Positions 17,972 through 29,344 of a stretch of 64,000 nt of DNA are shown in pieces (position 1 is the first letter of the stretch; each line of letters begins with the position of its first letter). The notes beneath the pieces were generated by a model. The model was not told where the DNA came from and did no database searches. It worked only from the letters and a program-made list of their open reading frames with translations. Where the stretch lies: the NCBI RefSeq assembly GCF_902506435.1, contig NZ_LR733215.1, forward strand, positions 3,407,543 to 3,471,542, written 5' to 3'. Origin of the DNA: Nocardioides sp. AX2bis. Lineage in GTDB: Bacteria; Actinomycetota; Actinomycetes; Propionibacteriales; Nocardioidaceae. A program made the position numbers and the translations under genes.

Positions 17972-18499
17972 GTGACCGACCCCCTCGTGCTGTCCCTCGG
18001 CGACCTCAGCCCCGCCCTCGACCCGAACGCGTTCCTCGCCCCCGGGGCGGTGGTGGCCGGCGACGTGACCGTCGGGCCCGACAGCGGGATCTGGTACGCC
18101 GTCGTCGTGCGTGGTGATGCCGAGCGGATCAGCATCGGCGCCCGCAGCAACGTCCAGGACGGCTCGGTCCTGCACGCCGACCCGGGCTTCCCGTTGACCG
18201 TCGGCGACGGCGTCTCGATCGGCCACCGCGCGGTGCTGCACGGCTGCACGATCGAGGACGACGTGCTGGTCGGGATGGGCGCGATCGTGATGAACGGCGC
18301 CCGGGTCGGCGCCGGCAGCGTCGTCGGCGCCGGCGCCTGCGTGCCCCAGGGCATGCAGGTCCCGCCCCGCTCGCTGGTGCTCGGCCTGCCGGCCAAGGTG
18401 CGCGGCGAGCTCGACGACGCCCAGGTCGACGGCGTGCGCGAGAACGCGGCGACGTACGTCGCCCTCGCCGCCCGCCACCGCGCCGCCCAGCCGAGATGA
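17972..18499 (+). CDS. Gamma-type carbonic anhydrase family protein
   Basis: 175 residues built of hexapeptide repeats (left-handed beta helix), for example VVAGDVTVGPDSGIWYAVVV and IEDDVLVGMGAIVMNGARVG. The trimer metal-site histidines correspond to SVLHAD, GHRAVLHG and the second histidine of that segment. The essential arginine/aspartate VVRGDAERI is present. Members are carbonic anhydrases or acyl-CoA-dependent isomer/transferases, and activity is not certain from sequence. The stop codon TGA (18497-18499) falls inside the first unit of a 22-bp repeat array, so the C-terminal residues are partly repeat-derived. Confidence 0.88.
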   Translation: MTDPLVLSLGDLSPALDPNAFLAPGAVVAGDVTVGPDSGIWYAVVVRGDAERISIGARSNVQDGSVLHADPGFPLTVGDGVSIGHRAVLHGCTIEDDVLVGMGAIVMNGARVGAGSVVGAGACVPQGMQVPPRSLVLGLPAKVRGELDDAQVDGVRENAATYVALAARHRAAQPR

Positions 18500-18579
18500 C
18501 GCTCGCGGACAGCCGAGATGACGGTTCCGGCGCCTCGAGGTGACGGTTCCGGCGCCTCGAGGTGACGGTTGCGGCGCGC
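18492..18579 (+). repeat. 22-bp tandem repeat, four units (GAGATGACG orientation)
   Basis: Four units start at 18492, 18514, 18536 and 18558, exactly 22 bp apart, each with a CGAG(A/G)TGACG core. They lie between the convergent ends of the carbonic anhydrase and rpoC genes. The first unit contains the carbonic anhydrase stop codon. Confidence 0.9.
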
Positions 18580-18642
18580 CGGGCCCGCCCACGGGTGCGG
18601 TGACCGGCCGGCGCACGTACGCCGGACGGGTGCCGGTGTGAC

Positions 18643-18708
18643 CGCGAGCGTCATCTCGAGGCGCCGCGAGCGTCATCTGGGCTGTCCGCGAGCGTCATCT
18701 CGGCGGGA
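18643..18708 (-). repeat. 22-bp tandem repeat, three units in reverse orientation
   Basis: Units start at 18643, 18665 and 18687, 22 bp apart, with core GCGAGCGTCATCT, the reverse complement of the preceding array. With the 63-bp spacer the two blocks form a large interrupted inverted repeat. A matching block lies at 60730-60795. Confidence 0.9.
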
Positions 18709-18714
18709 CGCAGC

Positions 18715-18750
18715 GGACCCCCGCCACCCTGGTGCGGGTGACGGGGGTCC
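18715..18750 (-). terminator. Terminator-type hairpin after rpoC
   Basis: Two 15-base arms (18715-18729 and 18736-18750) pair with one mismatch around a 6-base loop, about 50 bp past the rpoC stop. No U-tract follows, as is common in high-GC actinobacteria. The short stretch 18751-18801 between it and rpoC has GTCGTGCGG-like repetition only. Confidence 0.65.
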
Positions 18751-18801
18751 GGGTGCTGCGGTCGTGCTGGTCGTGCGGGTCGTGCGGGTGCTGCGGGACT
18801 G

Positions 18802-22671
<3,870 letters not shown>

Positions 22672-22726
22672 GATGGCTGCAACCCTTCAGTTGTTCTTGA
22701 GAAAAAGCTGGGTGGGGGGCGTCAGG

Positions 22727-22761
22727 CCGCGTCCGCCGGCCGCGAGGGCCGGCGGACGCGG
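22727..22761 (-). terminator. Strong hairpin in the rpoB-rpoC gap
   Basis: A perfect 15-bp stem (22727-22741 with 22747-22761) and 5-base GCGAG loop begin five bases past the rpoB stop. On the transcribed strand the sequence then continues through a C-rich stretch to TTTTTC. It could be a partial terminator, an attenuator or an RNA-processing site setting the rpoB:rpoC ratio. It cannot be a full terminator unless rpoC has its own promoter. Confidence 0.6.
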
Positions 22762-22765
22762 GCCG

Positions 22766-25700
22766 TCACACCTCTTCGACCGTGTTGGGCTCGCGCCGGG
22801 AGAGGTCGATGCCGAGCTCCTCGGCTGCACGGAAGACGTCGTCCTCCGCGTCGCGCATCTCGATGGCCGTGCCGTCCTGGGACAGCACCTCCACGTTGAG
22901 GCACAGCGACTGCATCTCCTTGACGAGCACCTTGAACGACTCGGGGATGCCCGAGTCCGGGATGTTCTCGCCCTTGACGATGGCCTCGTAGACCTTCACG
23001 CGACCGGGCACGTCGTCGGACTTGATCGTCAGCAGCTCCTGCAGGGCGTACGCGGCGCCGTACGCCTCCATCGCCCAGACCTCCATCTCGCCGAACCGCT
23101 GGCCGCCGAACTGGGCCTTACCGCCCAGGGGCTGCTGCGTGATCATCGAGTACGGGCCCGTCGAGCGCGCGTGGATCTTGTCGTCGACGAGGTGGTGGAG
23201 CTTCAGGATGTACATGTAGCCCACCGAGACCGGGTCCGCGAACGGCTCGCCGGAGCGGCCGTCGAACAGGTCGGCCTTGCCGGTCTCGTTGATCATCCGC
23301 ACACCGTCGCGGTTCGGGGTGGTCGACCCGAGCAGCCCGGTGATCTCGTCCTCGCGCGCACCGTCGAAGACCGGGGTGGCGACCTTCGAGTTGCCCGGGG
23401 CCTGGGCGGCGTTGATCCGCGTCAGGCGCTGCTTCCAGTCGGCGTCGGCGGGGTCGTCGGACAGGTTGAGGTCCCAGCCCTGCTTGGCCAGCCAGCCCAG
23501 GTGCAGCTCGAGGATCTGGCCGACGTTCATCCGGCGCGGGACGCCGAGCGGGTTCAGCACGACGTCGACCGGGGTGCCGTCCTCCATGAACGGCATGTCC
23601 TCGACCGGCAGGATCTTGGCGATGACGCCCTTGTTGCCGTGGCGCCCGGCGAGCTTGTCGCCGACCGAGATCTTGCGCTTCTGCGCGACGTAGACGCGGA
23701 CCAGCTGGTTCACGCCCGGGGGCAGCTCGTCGCCCTCCTCGCGGTCGAAGACCCGGACGCCGATGACGGTGCCGGACTCGCCGTGGGGGACCTTCATCGA
23801 GGTGTCGCGCACCTCGCGCGCCTTCTCACCGAAGATCGCGCGGAGCAGGCGCTCCTCGGGGGTGAGCTCGGTCTCGCCCTTGGGCGTGACCTTGCCGACC
23901 AGGATGTCCCCGGTCGTGACCTCGGCGCCGATGCGGATGATGCCGCGCTCGTCGAGGTCGGCCAGACCCTCCTCGGAGACGTTCGGGATGTCCCGGGTGA
24001 TCTCCTCGGGGCCCAGCTTGGTGTCGCGGGCGTCGACCTCGTGCTCCTCGATGTGGATCGAGGTGAGGACGTCCTCCTGCACCAGGCGCTGGGAGAGGAT
24101 GATCGCGTCCTCGTAGTTGTGGCCCTGCCACGGCATGAACGCGACCAGCAGGTTCGTGCCCAGCGCCATCTCGGCGTCGTCGGTGCACGGGCCGTCGGCC
24201 ACGGGGGTGCCGAACTCGAGGCGGTCGCCCTCGGCCACCAGGGGGCGCTGGTTGATGCAGGTGCCCTGGTTGGAGCGCTTGAACTTCGAGAGCCGGTAGC
24301 TGGAGTACGTGCCGTCGTCGTTGAGGGTCTCGACCAGGTCGGCCGAGACCTCCTTGACCACGCCGGGCTTGAGCGCGGTGACGACGTCGCCGGCGTCGAC
24401 CGCGGCGCGGAACTCGATGCCGGTGCCGACGATCGGGCTGTCGCTGCGGATCAGCGGGACGGCCTGACGCTGCATGTTGGCGCCCATGAGCGCACGGTTG
24501 GCGTCGTCGTGCTCGAGGAACGGGATCAGCGCGGTCGCGACCGACACCATCTGGCGCGGCGAGACGTCCATGTAGTCGACCTCGCCGGCCAGCAGCTCGG
24601 AGACCTCGCCGTCGCGCTGGCGGACCAGCACGCGCTCATTGGTGAAGGTGCCGTTCTCGTCGATGGCCGCGTTGGCCTGCGCGATGACGAAGTGGTCCTC
24701 GTCGTCGGCGGTCAGGTAGTCGATCTGGTCGGTGACCCGACCCTCGACGACCTTGCGGTACGGCGTCTCGACGAAGCCGAACGGGTTGATCCGACCGAAG
24801 GAGGCCAGCGACCCGATCAGGCCGATGTTCGGGCCCTCCGGGGTCTCGATCGGGCACATCCGGCCGTAGTGGCTGTGGTGGACGTCGCGGACCTCCATGC
24901 CGGCGCGGTCGCGCGAGAGACCACCGGGGCCGAGCGCGGAGAGGCGACGCTTGTGCGTCAGGCCGGCGATCGGGTTGGTCTGGTCCATGAACTGGCTGAG
25001 CTGCGAGGTCCCGAAGAACTCCTTCAGCGCGGCCACGACCGGACGGATGTTGATCAGCGACTGCGGCGTGATGGCCTCGACGTCCTGGGTGGTCATCCGC
25101 TCGCGGACCACGCGCTCCATGCGGGCCAGGCCCGTACGGAGCTGGTTCTGGATGAGCTCGCCGACGGTGCGCATCCGGCGGTTGCCGAAGTGGTCGATGT
25201 CGTCGGAGGCGATCTCCCAGGTGCCCTGGGGGGCCTCGACGTCGGCCTTGCCGTCGTGCAGCGCCACGATGTAGCGGATGGTGTTGACGACGTCGCTGAT
25301 GGTCAGCGTCTGCTTGTCGAAGGCCTCGACCAGGCCGAGCTTCTTGTTGATCTTGTAGCGACCGACCTTGGCCAGGTCGTAGCGCTTGGGGTTGAAGTAG
25401 TAGTTCTTCAACAGCGTCAGCGCGGCCTCACGGGTGGGCGGCTCGCCCGGGCGCAGCTTGCGGTAGATGTCGAGCAGCGCGTCGTCGGGACCCTGGGTGT
25501 GGTCCTTCTCCTCGGTCAGCTGGATCGACTCGTACCCGCGCAGCTCGGCCATCACGGCCTCGTAGTCGTACTCCTCGCCGGTGTCCTCGGCGACGGCCTG
25601 CAGGGCCTTGAGCAGGACGGTGACGTTCTGCTTGCGCTTGCGGTCCAGGCGCACCCCGACGAGGTCGCGCTTGTCGATCTCGAACTCGAGCCAGGCGCCG

Positions 25701-26263
25701 CGCGAGGGGATCAGGCGCGAGGTGTAGATGTCCTTGTCGGACGTCTTGTCGGCAGACCGCTCGAAGTAGACGCCCGGGCTGCGGACGAGCTGGGAGACGA
25801 CGACGCGCTCGGTGCCGTTGATGACGAAGGTGCCCTTGTCGGTCATCAGGGGGAAGTCGCCCATGAAGACCGTCTGGCCCTTGATCTCACCGGTGTCGTT
25901 GTTGGTGAACTCCGCCGACACGTAGAGGGGCGCGGAGTAGGTGAAGTCCTTCTCCTTGCACTCGTCCACGGTGTACTTGGGGTCGTAGAAGACCGGGTTC
26001 TCGAACGAGAGCGACATCGTCTCGGAGAAGTCCTCGATCGGCGAGATCTCCTCGAAGATCTCCTGGAGCCCCGACTTGCGGGACGAGTCCTGGCCCTCGG
26101 CCAGGCGCTGCTCGACGCGGGCGTCCCAGGCCTCGTTGCCGATCAGCCAGTCGAAGCTGTCGGTCTGCAGGGCCAGGAGCTGCGGGAGCTCGAGCGGCTC
26201 GTCGATCTTCGCGAACGAGATGCGACGGGGGTGGGAGGAAGCGGTGGTGCTGCGCGCGGCCAA
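22766..26263 (-). CDS. rpoB: DNA-directed RNA polymerase subunit beta
   Basis: 1165 residues from TTG 26263, which matches the usual actinobacterial N-terminus (basic/Ser-rich, then [20 protein letters not shown]) and has AAGGA eight bases upstream. The frame stays open to 26431, but that part is promoter and leader. The rifamycin region [20 protein letters not shown] is followed by [19 protein letters not shown]. Asp516, His526 and Ser531 (E. coli numbering) are the sensitive residues, while 518, 521 and 522 differ from E. coli. The C-terminus includes [17 protein letters not shown]-like clamp sequences. It is the first gene of the rpoB-rpoC unit, and the mce operon ends 254 bp upstream. Confidence 0.98.
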   Translation of the reverse strand: MAARSTTASSHPRRISFAKIDEPLELPQLLALQTDSFDWLIGNEAWDARVEQRLAEGQDSSRKSGLQEIFEEISPIEDFSETMSLSFENPVFYDPKYTVDECKEKDFTYSAPLYVSAEFTNNDTGEIKGQTVFMGDFPLMTDKGTFVINGTERVVVSQLVRSPGVYFERSADKTSDKDIYTSRLIPSRGAWLEFEIDKRDLVGVRLDRKRKQNVTVLLKALQAVAEDTGEEYDYEAVMAELRGYESIQLTEEKDHTQGPDDALLDIYRKLRPGEPPTREAALTLLKNYYFNPKRYDLAKVGRYKINKKLGLVEAFDKQTLTISDVVNTIRYIVALHDGKADVEAPQGTWEIASDDIDHFGNRRMRTVGELIQNQLRTGLARMERVVRERMTTQDVEAITPQSLINIRPVVAALKEFFGTSQLSQFMDQTNPIAGLTHKRRLSALGPGGLSRDRAGMEVRDVHHSHYGRMCPIETPEGPNIGLIGSLASFGRINPFGFVETPYRKVVEGRVTDQIDYLTADDEDHFVIAQANAAIDENGTFTNERVLVRQRDGEVSELLAGEVDYMDVSPRQMVSVATALIPFLEHDDANRALMGANMQRQAVPLIRSDSPIVGTGIEFRAAVDAGDVVTALKPGVVKEVSADLVETLNDDGTYSSYRLSKFKRSNQGTCINQRPLVAEGDRLEFGTPVADGPCTDDAEMALGTNLLVAFMPWQGHNYEDAIILSQRLVQEDVLTSIHIEEHEVDARDTKLGPEEITRDIPNVSEEGLADLDERGIIRIGAEVTTGDILVGKVTPKGETELTPEERLLRAIFGEKAREVRDTSMKVPHGESGTVIGVRVFDREEGDELPPGVNQLVRVYVAQKRKISVGDKLAGRHGNKGVIAKILPVEDMPFMEDGTPVDVVLNPLGVPRRMNVGQILELHLGWLAKQGWDLNLSDDPADADWKQRLTRINAAQAPGNSKVATPVFDGAREDEITGLLGSTTPNRDGVRMINETGKADLFDGRSGEPFADPVSVGYMYILKLHHLVDDKIHARSTGPYSMITQQPLGGKAQFGGQRFGEMEVWAMEAYGAAYALQELLTIKSDDVPGRVKVYEAIVKGENIPDSGIPESFKVLVKEMQSLCLNVEVLSQDGTAIEMRDAEDDVFRAAEELGIDLSRREPNTVEEV

Positions 26264-26364
26264 GAGGAGTCCTTCGAGAGGGTCGTCGGTTGGCGGCGCC
26301 GACCGACCACTGCTCCGGTCATCCGGACAGAGCGGAGAGCATCTGAGGGCAGGCGCAATGCGCC

Positions 26365-26393
26365 ACGATACATCCCCCAGCGGCGCGTGACAA
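26365..26393 (-). promoter_or_regulatory. rpoB: Candidate sigma-A promoter for rpoB (proximal)
   Basis: Read on the minus strand, TTGTCA (26393-26388) and TATCGT (26370-26365) are separated by exactly 17 bases, a good housekeeping-sigma match. It is about 100 bases upstream of the rpoB TTG start, leaving a leader with no obvious ORF. Confidence 0.6.
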
Positions 26394-26426
26394 GACGGTC
26401 CGCGCCTGACCCCGGGGCGTGGGCCG

Positions 26427-26456
26427 ATCATGCTCCCCCTCCGGGCTGCAGGTCAA
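26427..26456 (-). promoter_or_regulatory. rpoB: Candidate distal promoter for rpoB
   Basis: TTGACC (26456-26451) lies 18 bases from CATGAT (26432-26427) on the minus strand. The -35 is strong and the -10 weak. With the proximal site it suggests tandem promoters, as known for other actinobacterial rpoB genes. Confidence 0.4.
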
Positions 26457-26494
26457 GCACCTGAGGGGCGGGTCGTGGACGGACCGGGGGCCGC

Positions 26495-26515
26495 GGGGCG
26501 GGGCGGGGCGGGGGG
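26495..26515 (+). other. G-quadruplex-capable tract after the mce operon
   Basis: Four runs of four to six G separated by single C bases, immediately past the stop codon of the last mce-linked gene. For the minus-strand transcript the G-rich strand is the template. It may slow polymerase or form part of a transcription end. Apart from this tract and the two promoter candidates, nothing else is evident in the 254-bp gap 26264-26517. Confidence 0.5.
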
Positions 26516-26517
26516 CG

Positions 26518-27318
26518 CTACTCCGGGGCGGGCGTGGTCTGCAGCCGGTCCACGAGCCAGCCGTCGTCGTCGCGGACCATCGTGACGGTGACCTGGTCGC
26601 GGTAGACCACGGGCTCGGTGACCTGCTTGTTCGTGGTCGGCCGGTTGACGAAGAGGAGGACCTCGACGGCGTCCGGGGAGGTGCGCACCACCGAGGAGGC
26701 GATGACCTCGGCGCGGACGACGGCCTCGGTGCGCGGGGCGTTGTCGGAGATCACCGTGAAGAGCTGGGTGTACTCCTCCTGGTAGTCCTCGGTCAGGTAC
26801 GACCGGGCCGCCTCGGCGTCCTCGTCGAGCTCGCGGTAGTCGTAGGACAGCACCGGGACGATCGCCTGCTCGGCCGCGGACTGGGCGGCGCCCACGTCGT
26901 CGGGGTCGACGTGCGGGCGGAACCACACCACGGCGGCCAGGACCACCAGCGCCAGCGTCACCACGCCGGCCACCGCGAGCAGCAGCACCGGCAGCCGCCG
27001 TCCGGACCGGCCGGCCGGGCTCTTCTCCCCCGTGGCCGACGTCTTCTCATCCGTCACCGGGCGGTCGTCGGACCGCGGCGCGACCGGGGCCGGCACCACG
27101 ACCGGCTCCGGGGCCGGCTCGGGCTCCTCGGCGGGCAACGTGGCGTCGTAGGCCCGGCGCCGGTCGGCGTCGAGGAGCACCTCGGCGGCCTCGTTGGCGG
27201 AGCGGAACCTGCGGTCGGAGGGGTCGAGGTCGGCGATGCTGCGACGCCAGGCGGCGCGCACCTCGTCCGGCGTGGCGTCGCGCTCGACGCCGAGGACGTC
27301 GTACCAGGTGGGGCTCAT
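26518..27318 (-). CDS. Mce-associated membrane protein with a degenerate J-domain
   Basis: 266 residues. Residues 1-62 read like a DnaJ J-domain (TWYDVLGVERDATPDEVRAA, then AAEVLLDADRRRAYDA), but the HPD motif needed to stimulate Hsp70 is replaced by LDP in SIADLDPSDRRF. A Pro/Glu-rich linker follows, then one membrane helix (LLLAVAGVVTLALVVLAAVV, about 125-145) and a C-terminal domain typical of Mce-associated (Mam) proteins, with conserved YRDQVTVTMVRDDDGWLVD. ATG 27318 overlaps the previous gene's stop (ATGA). Mam proteins stabilise Mce transporters. The J-like part may be a docking module rather than a co-chaperone. Confidence 0.75.
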   Translation of the reverse strand: MSPTWYDVLGVERDATPDEVRAAWRRSIADLDPSDRRFRSANEAAEVLLDADRRRAYDATLPAEEPEPAPEPVVVPAPVAPRSDDRPVTDEKTSATGEKSPAGRSGRRLPVLLLAVAGVVTLALVVLAAVVWFRPHVDPDDVGAAQSAAEQAIVPVLSYDYRELDEDAEAARSYLTEDYQEEYTQLFTVISDNAPRTEAVVRAEVIASSVVRTSPDAVEVLLFVNRPTTNKQVTEPVVYRDQVTVTMVRDDDGWLVDRLQTTPAPE

Positions 27319-28100
27319 CGGGCTCCCCCGCCGTTGCCGCCGCCGCTGCCGTTGCCGCCGCCGTTGCCGCCGCCGTTGCCGCCGTTGCCGCCGCCGCCCG
27401 GGATCTCGGTCGGCACCTCGGAGGGCACCGGCTGCGGTGCCTCGGAGGCCTCGCCGGTCACCGGCACGAAGTCGTCGACCAGCCACTGACCGCCGGTGCG
27501 CACCAGCGCCACCTCGACCCGGAACGGCGCCGGCTCGTCCTCGACGCGCTCGGCGTCCTGGACGTCGGCGCCGCGCCCGGCGCTCGCCGGGTAGGAGTTG
27601 ATGAAGGACCCGGCGACCAGCACCCGGGCGGAGTCGGTGTCCAGGGAGCTGACACCGGTGGCGAAGACCTCAGTGGTCCGTGCCAGGCCCGCGCCGGAGA
27701 CGGTCTGCTCGGCGGCGACCACGCCCTGCTCGAAGGAGGCCTGGAACTTCGGCGAGATCACCTCTTCGACCCCGGTGCGGTAGTCGGGCATCGTCCCGTT
27801 CTCGGCGAGCAGGTCGGGACCGTAGGTGTTGATCCGCAGCATGAACTGGCGGGCCTGGCTCATCACGACCTCGCGCTCGGCCTGGCTCGGGTCGTCCCCG
27901 GACACCAGGGCCCCGGCCCGCTCGGTCAACGAGCCGTCGGCCCCGCTGGTGCGCTGGGTGAAGGCGACCGCGAGCACCGCCAGCGCCAGCACGAGGAGCA
28001 GCACGAGAACGCCGAGGACGAGCCCACGAGCGCGGGCGGGCACCTGCCGCGCCGTCACTCCCGACCCGAGGCCAGGGGCTGGAGGTACAACCACTTCCAC
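27315..28100 (-). CDS. Mce-associated membrane protein with Gly/Asn-rich tail
   Basis: 261 residues. One membrane helix at about 25-48 (GLVLGVLVLLLVLALAVLAV) precedes an extracytoplasmic Mam-type domain ending in VALVRTGGQWLVDDFVPV. The last 28 residues are almost only Gly and Asn with GGN repeats. The gene overlaps the end of the MceF gene by 46 bp, and its stop overlaps the next start by four bases. In mycobacteria such Mas/Mam proteins are encoded at the 3' end of mce operons and stabilise the import complex. The start at 28100 places the first helix sensibly; later starts are possible. Confidence 0.8.
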   Translation of the reverse strand: MEVVVPPAPGLGSGVTARQVPARARGLVLGVLVLLLVLALAVLAVAFTQRTSGADGSLTERAGALVSGDDPSQAEREVVMSQARQFMLRINTYGPDLLAENGTMPDYRTGVEEVISPKFQASFEQGVVAAEQTVSGAGLARTTEVFATGVSSLDTDSARVLVAGSFINSYPASAGRGADVQDAERVEDEPAPFRVEVALVRTGGQWLVDDFVPVTGEASEAPQPVPSEVPTEIPGGGGNGGNGGGNGGGNGSGGGNGGGAR

Positions 28101-29344
28101 GAGTCCTTTCCGAGTGATCTCGGAGCCACGCTACCCGGCTCGCCGGCCTCGAGCGCGGCAGCGTCGACGTCCCAGTCGACCTGCTCGGTCTCGGGGTCGT
28201 ACGACGCCACGACCTGCTCCTCGTAGCTGGCCGGGGCGCGCGGGATGTTCTGCGCACCGCGGGCGTTGCTCTCGGCCGCGGGCTCGGTGCAGCGGGCCTC
28301 GGTGTTCAGCGGCAGGTCGGCACGCTCGAACGGCGTGCGCTTGTTCGTCCCCTCGTACCCGCGGGTGCAGACCGGCTGGTCGGTGATGATCAGCCCGAAG
28401 TGGGCGTCCATCAGACCGGTGTCGGGGCTGCGGGACACGACGGTCAGCCCGCCCTCGACCACGTACGGGTAGAGGATCAGCAGCTGCTCGATGCCGTCGA
28501 GGCGCTGCACGACGACCTCGCCCGTGGTGACCAGCCGGTTGAGCAGCTGGCCGAGCTCGACCCGGTTGTCCTCGATCAGGCCGCGCAGCTGCAGCGCGGT
28601 GCCCGAGCCGGTGTCGATGATCTGGCGCAGGTCGCCGTCGGCGTCGACCAGCGTGTCGCTGACCAGCTCCAGGTCGTTGGAGAAGCTCCGGATGGCCGAC
28701 TCCGAGTCCACCTGGGTCTGGAGCACGGTGTTGCCGTCGCGCAGCAGCCGCTGGGTGGTCTCGAAGTTCGCGTCCGCGGTCTCCAGGAAGGAGCTGCCGG
28801 AGTCGATGATGCGCTGCAGGTCAGGCCCGGTGCCGGCGAAGGCCGTGCCGAGCTCGAGCACGGTCGTGCGCAGCGCCTTGCGGTCCACCGACCCGACGGT
28901 GGTGGAGATGCTCTCCAGGAGGGTCTCGGTGGCCACCGGGGTCCGGGTGTCGTCCATGGCGATCTCGGAGTCCTCGGCGAGGTACGGCTCCTCGTCGCTC
29001 TGCGGCTGGAGCTCGACGTACTGCTCACCGACCGCGGACCGGTTGCCGACCACGGCGAGGCTGTCGGCGGGGATGTCGTCGTAGTCCTTCTCGATCGAGA
29101 GGTAGGCGTCGACACCGCCCTCGACCAGCTCGAGCTTCTCGACGCTCCCGACGCCGACGCCGCGGTAGGTGACCTCGCCGGCGGCGAAGGTGCCGCCGGA
29201 CTCCGCGAGGTGGGCCACCACGGTGTAGGTGTCGTCGTAGAAGATCCGGTCCAGCCGGGCGTAGCGGGCCCCGACGAACGAGACCCCGACCATCGTGATG
29301 ATCGCGAACACGATCAGCTGCATCTTCGTGCGGCGCGTGATCAC
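28055..29344 (-). CDS. MceF: MCE family substrate-binding subunit
   Basis: 429 residues. An N-terminal membrane helix (LIVFAIITMVGVSFVGARYA) is followed by the MCE domain, with FAAGEVTYRGVGVGSVEKLE and AVVGNRSAVGEQYVELQP, and then a long helical region (about 170-290) that forms the tunnel in related complexes. The C-terminal region has cysteines in QPVCTRGYEGTNKRT. It is the sixth MCE subunit of the operon by position and acts outside the membrane in lipid transfer. Its ATG overlaps the MceE stop (ATGA). Confidence 0.92.
   Translation of the reverse strand: MITRRTKMQLIVFAIITMVGVSFVGARYARLDRIFYDDTYTVVAHLAESGGTFAAGEVTYRGVGVGSVEKLELVEGGVDAYLSIEKDYDDIPADSLAVVGNRSAVGEQYVELQPQSDEEPYLAEDSEIAMDDTRTPVATETLLESISTTVGSVDRKALRTTVLELGTAFAGTGPDLQRIIDSGSSFLETADANFETTQRLLRDGNTVLQTQVDSESAIRSFSNDLELVSDTLVDADGDLRQIIDTGSGTALQLRGLIEDNRVELGQLLNRLVTTGEVVVQRLDGIEQLLILYPYVVEGGLTVVSRSPDTGLMDAHFGLIITDQPVCTRGYEGTNKRTPFERADLPLNTEARCTEPAAESNARGAQNIPRAPASYEEQVVASYDPETEQVDWDVDAAALEAGEPGSVAPRSLGKDSWKWLYLQPLASGRE

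Noticed and set aside
18492-18708. CRISPR-like 22-bp repeat
   Set aside because: The period equals the repeat length, so there are no spacers, and the orientation flips.
26264-26431. N-terminal extension of RpoB from 26431
   Set aside because: It would include the promoter and has no resemblance to RpoB; TTG 26263 gives the conserved N-terminus.
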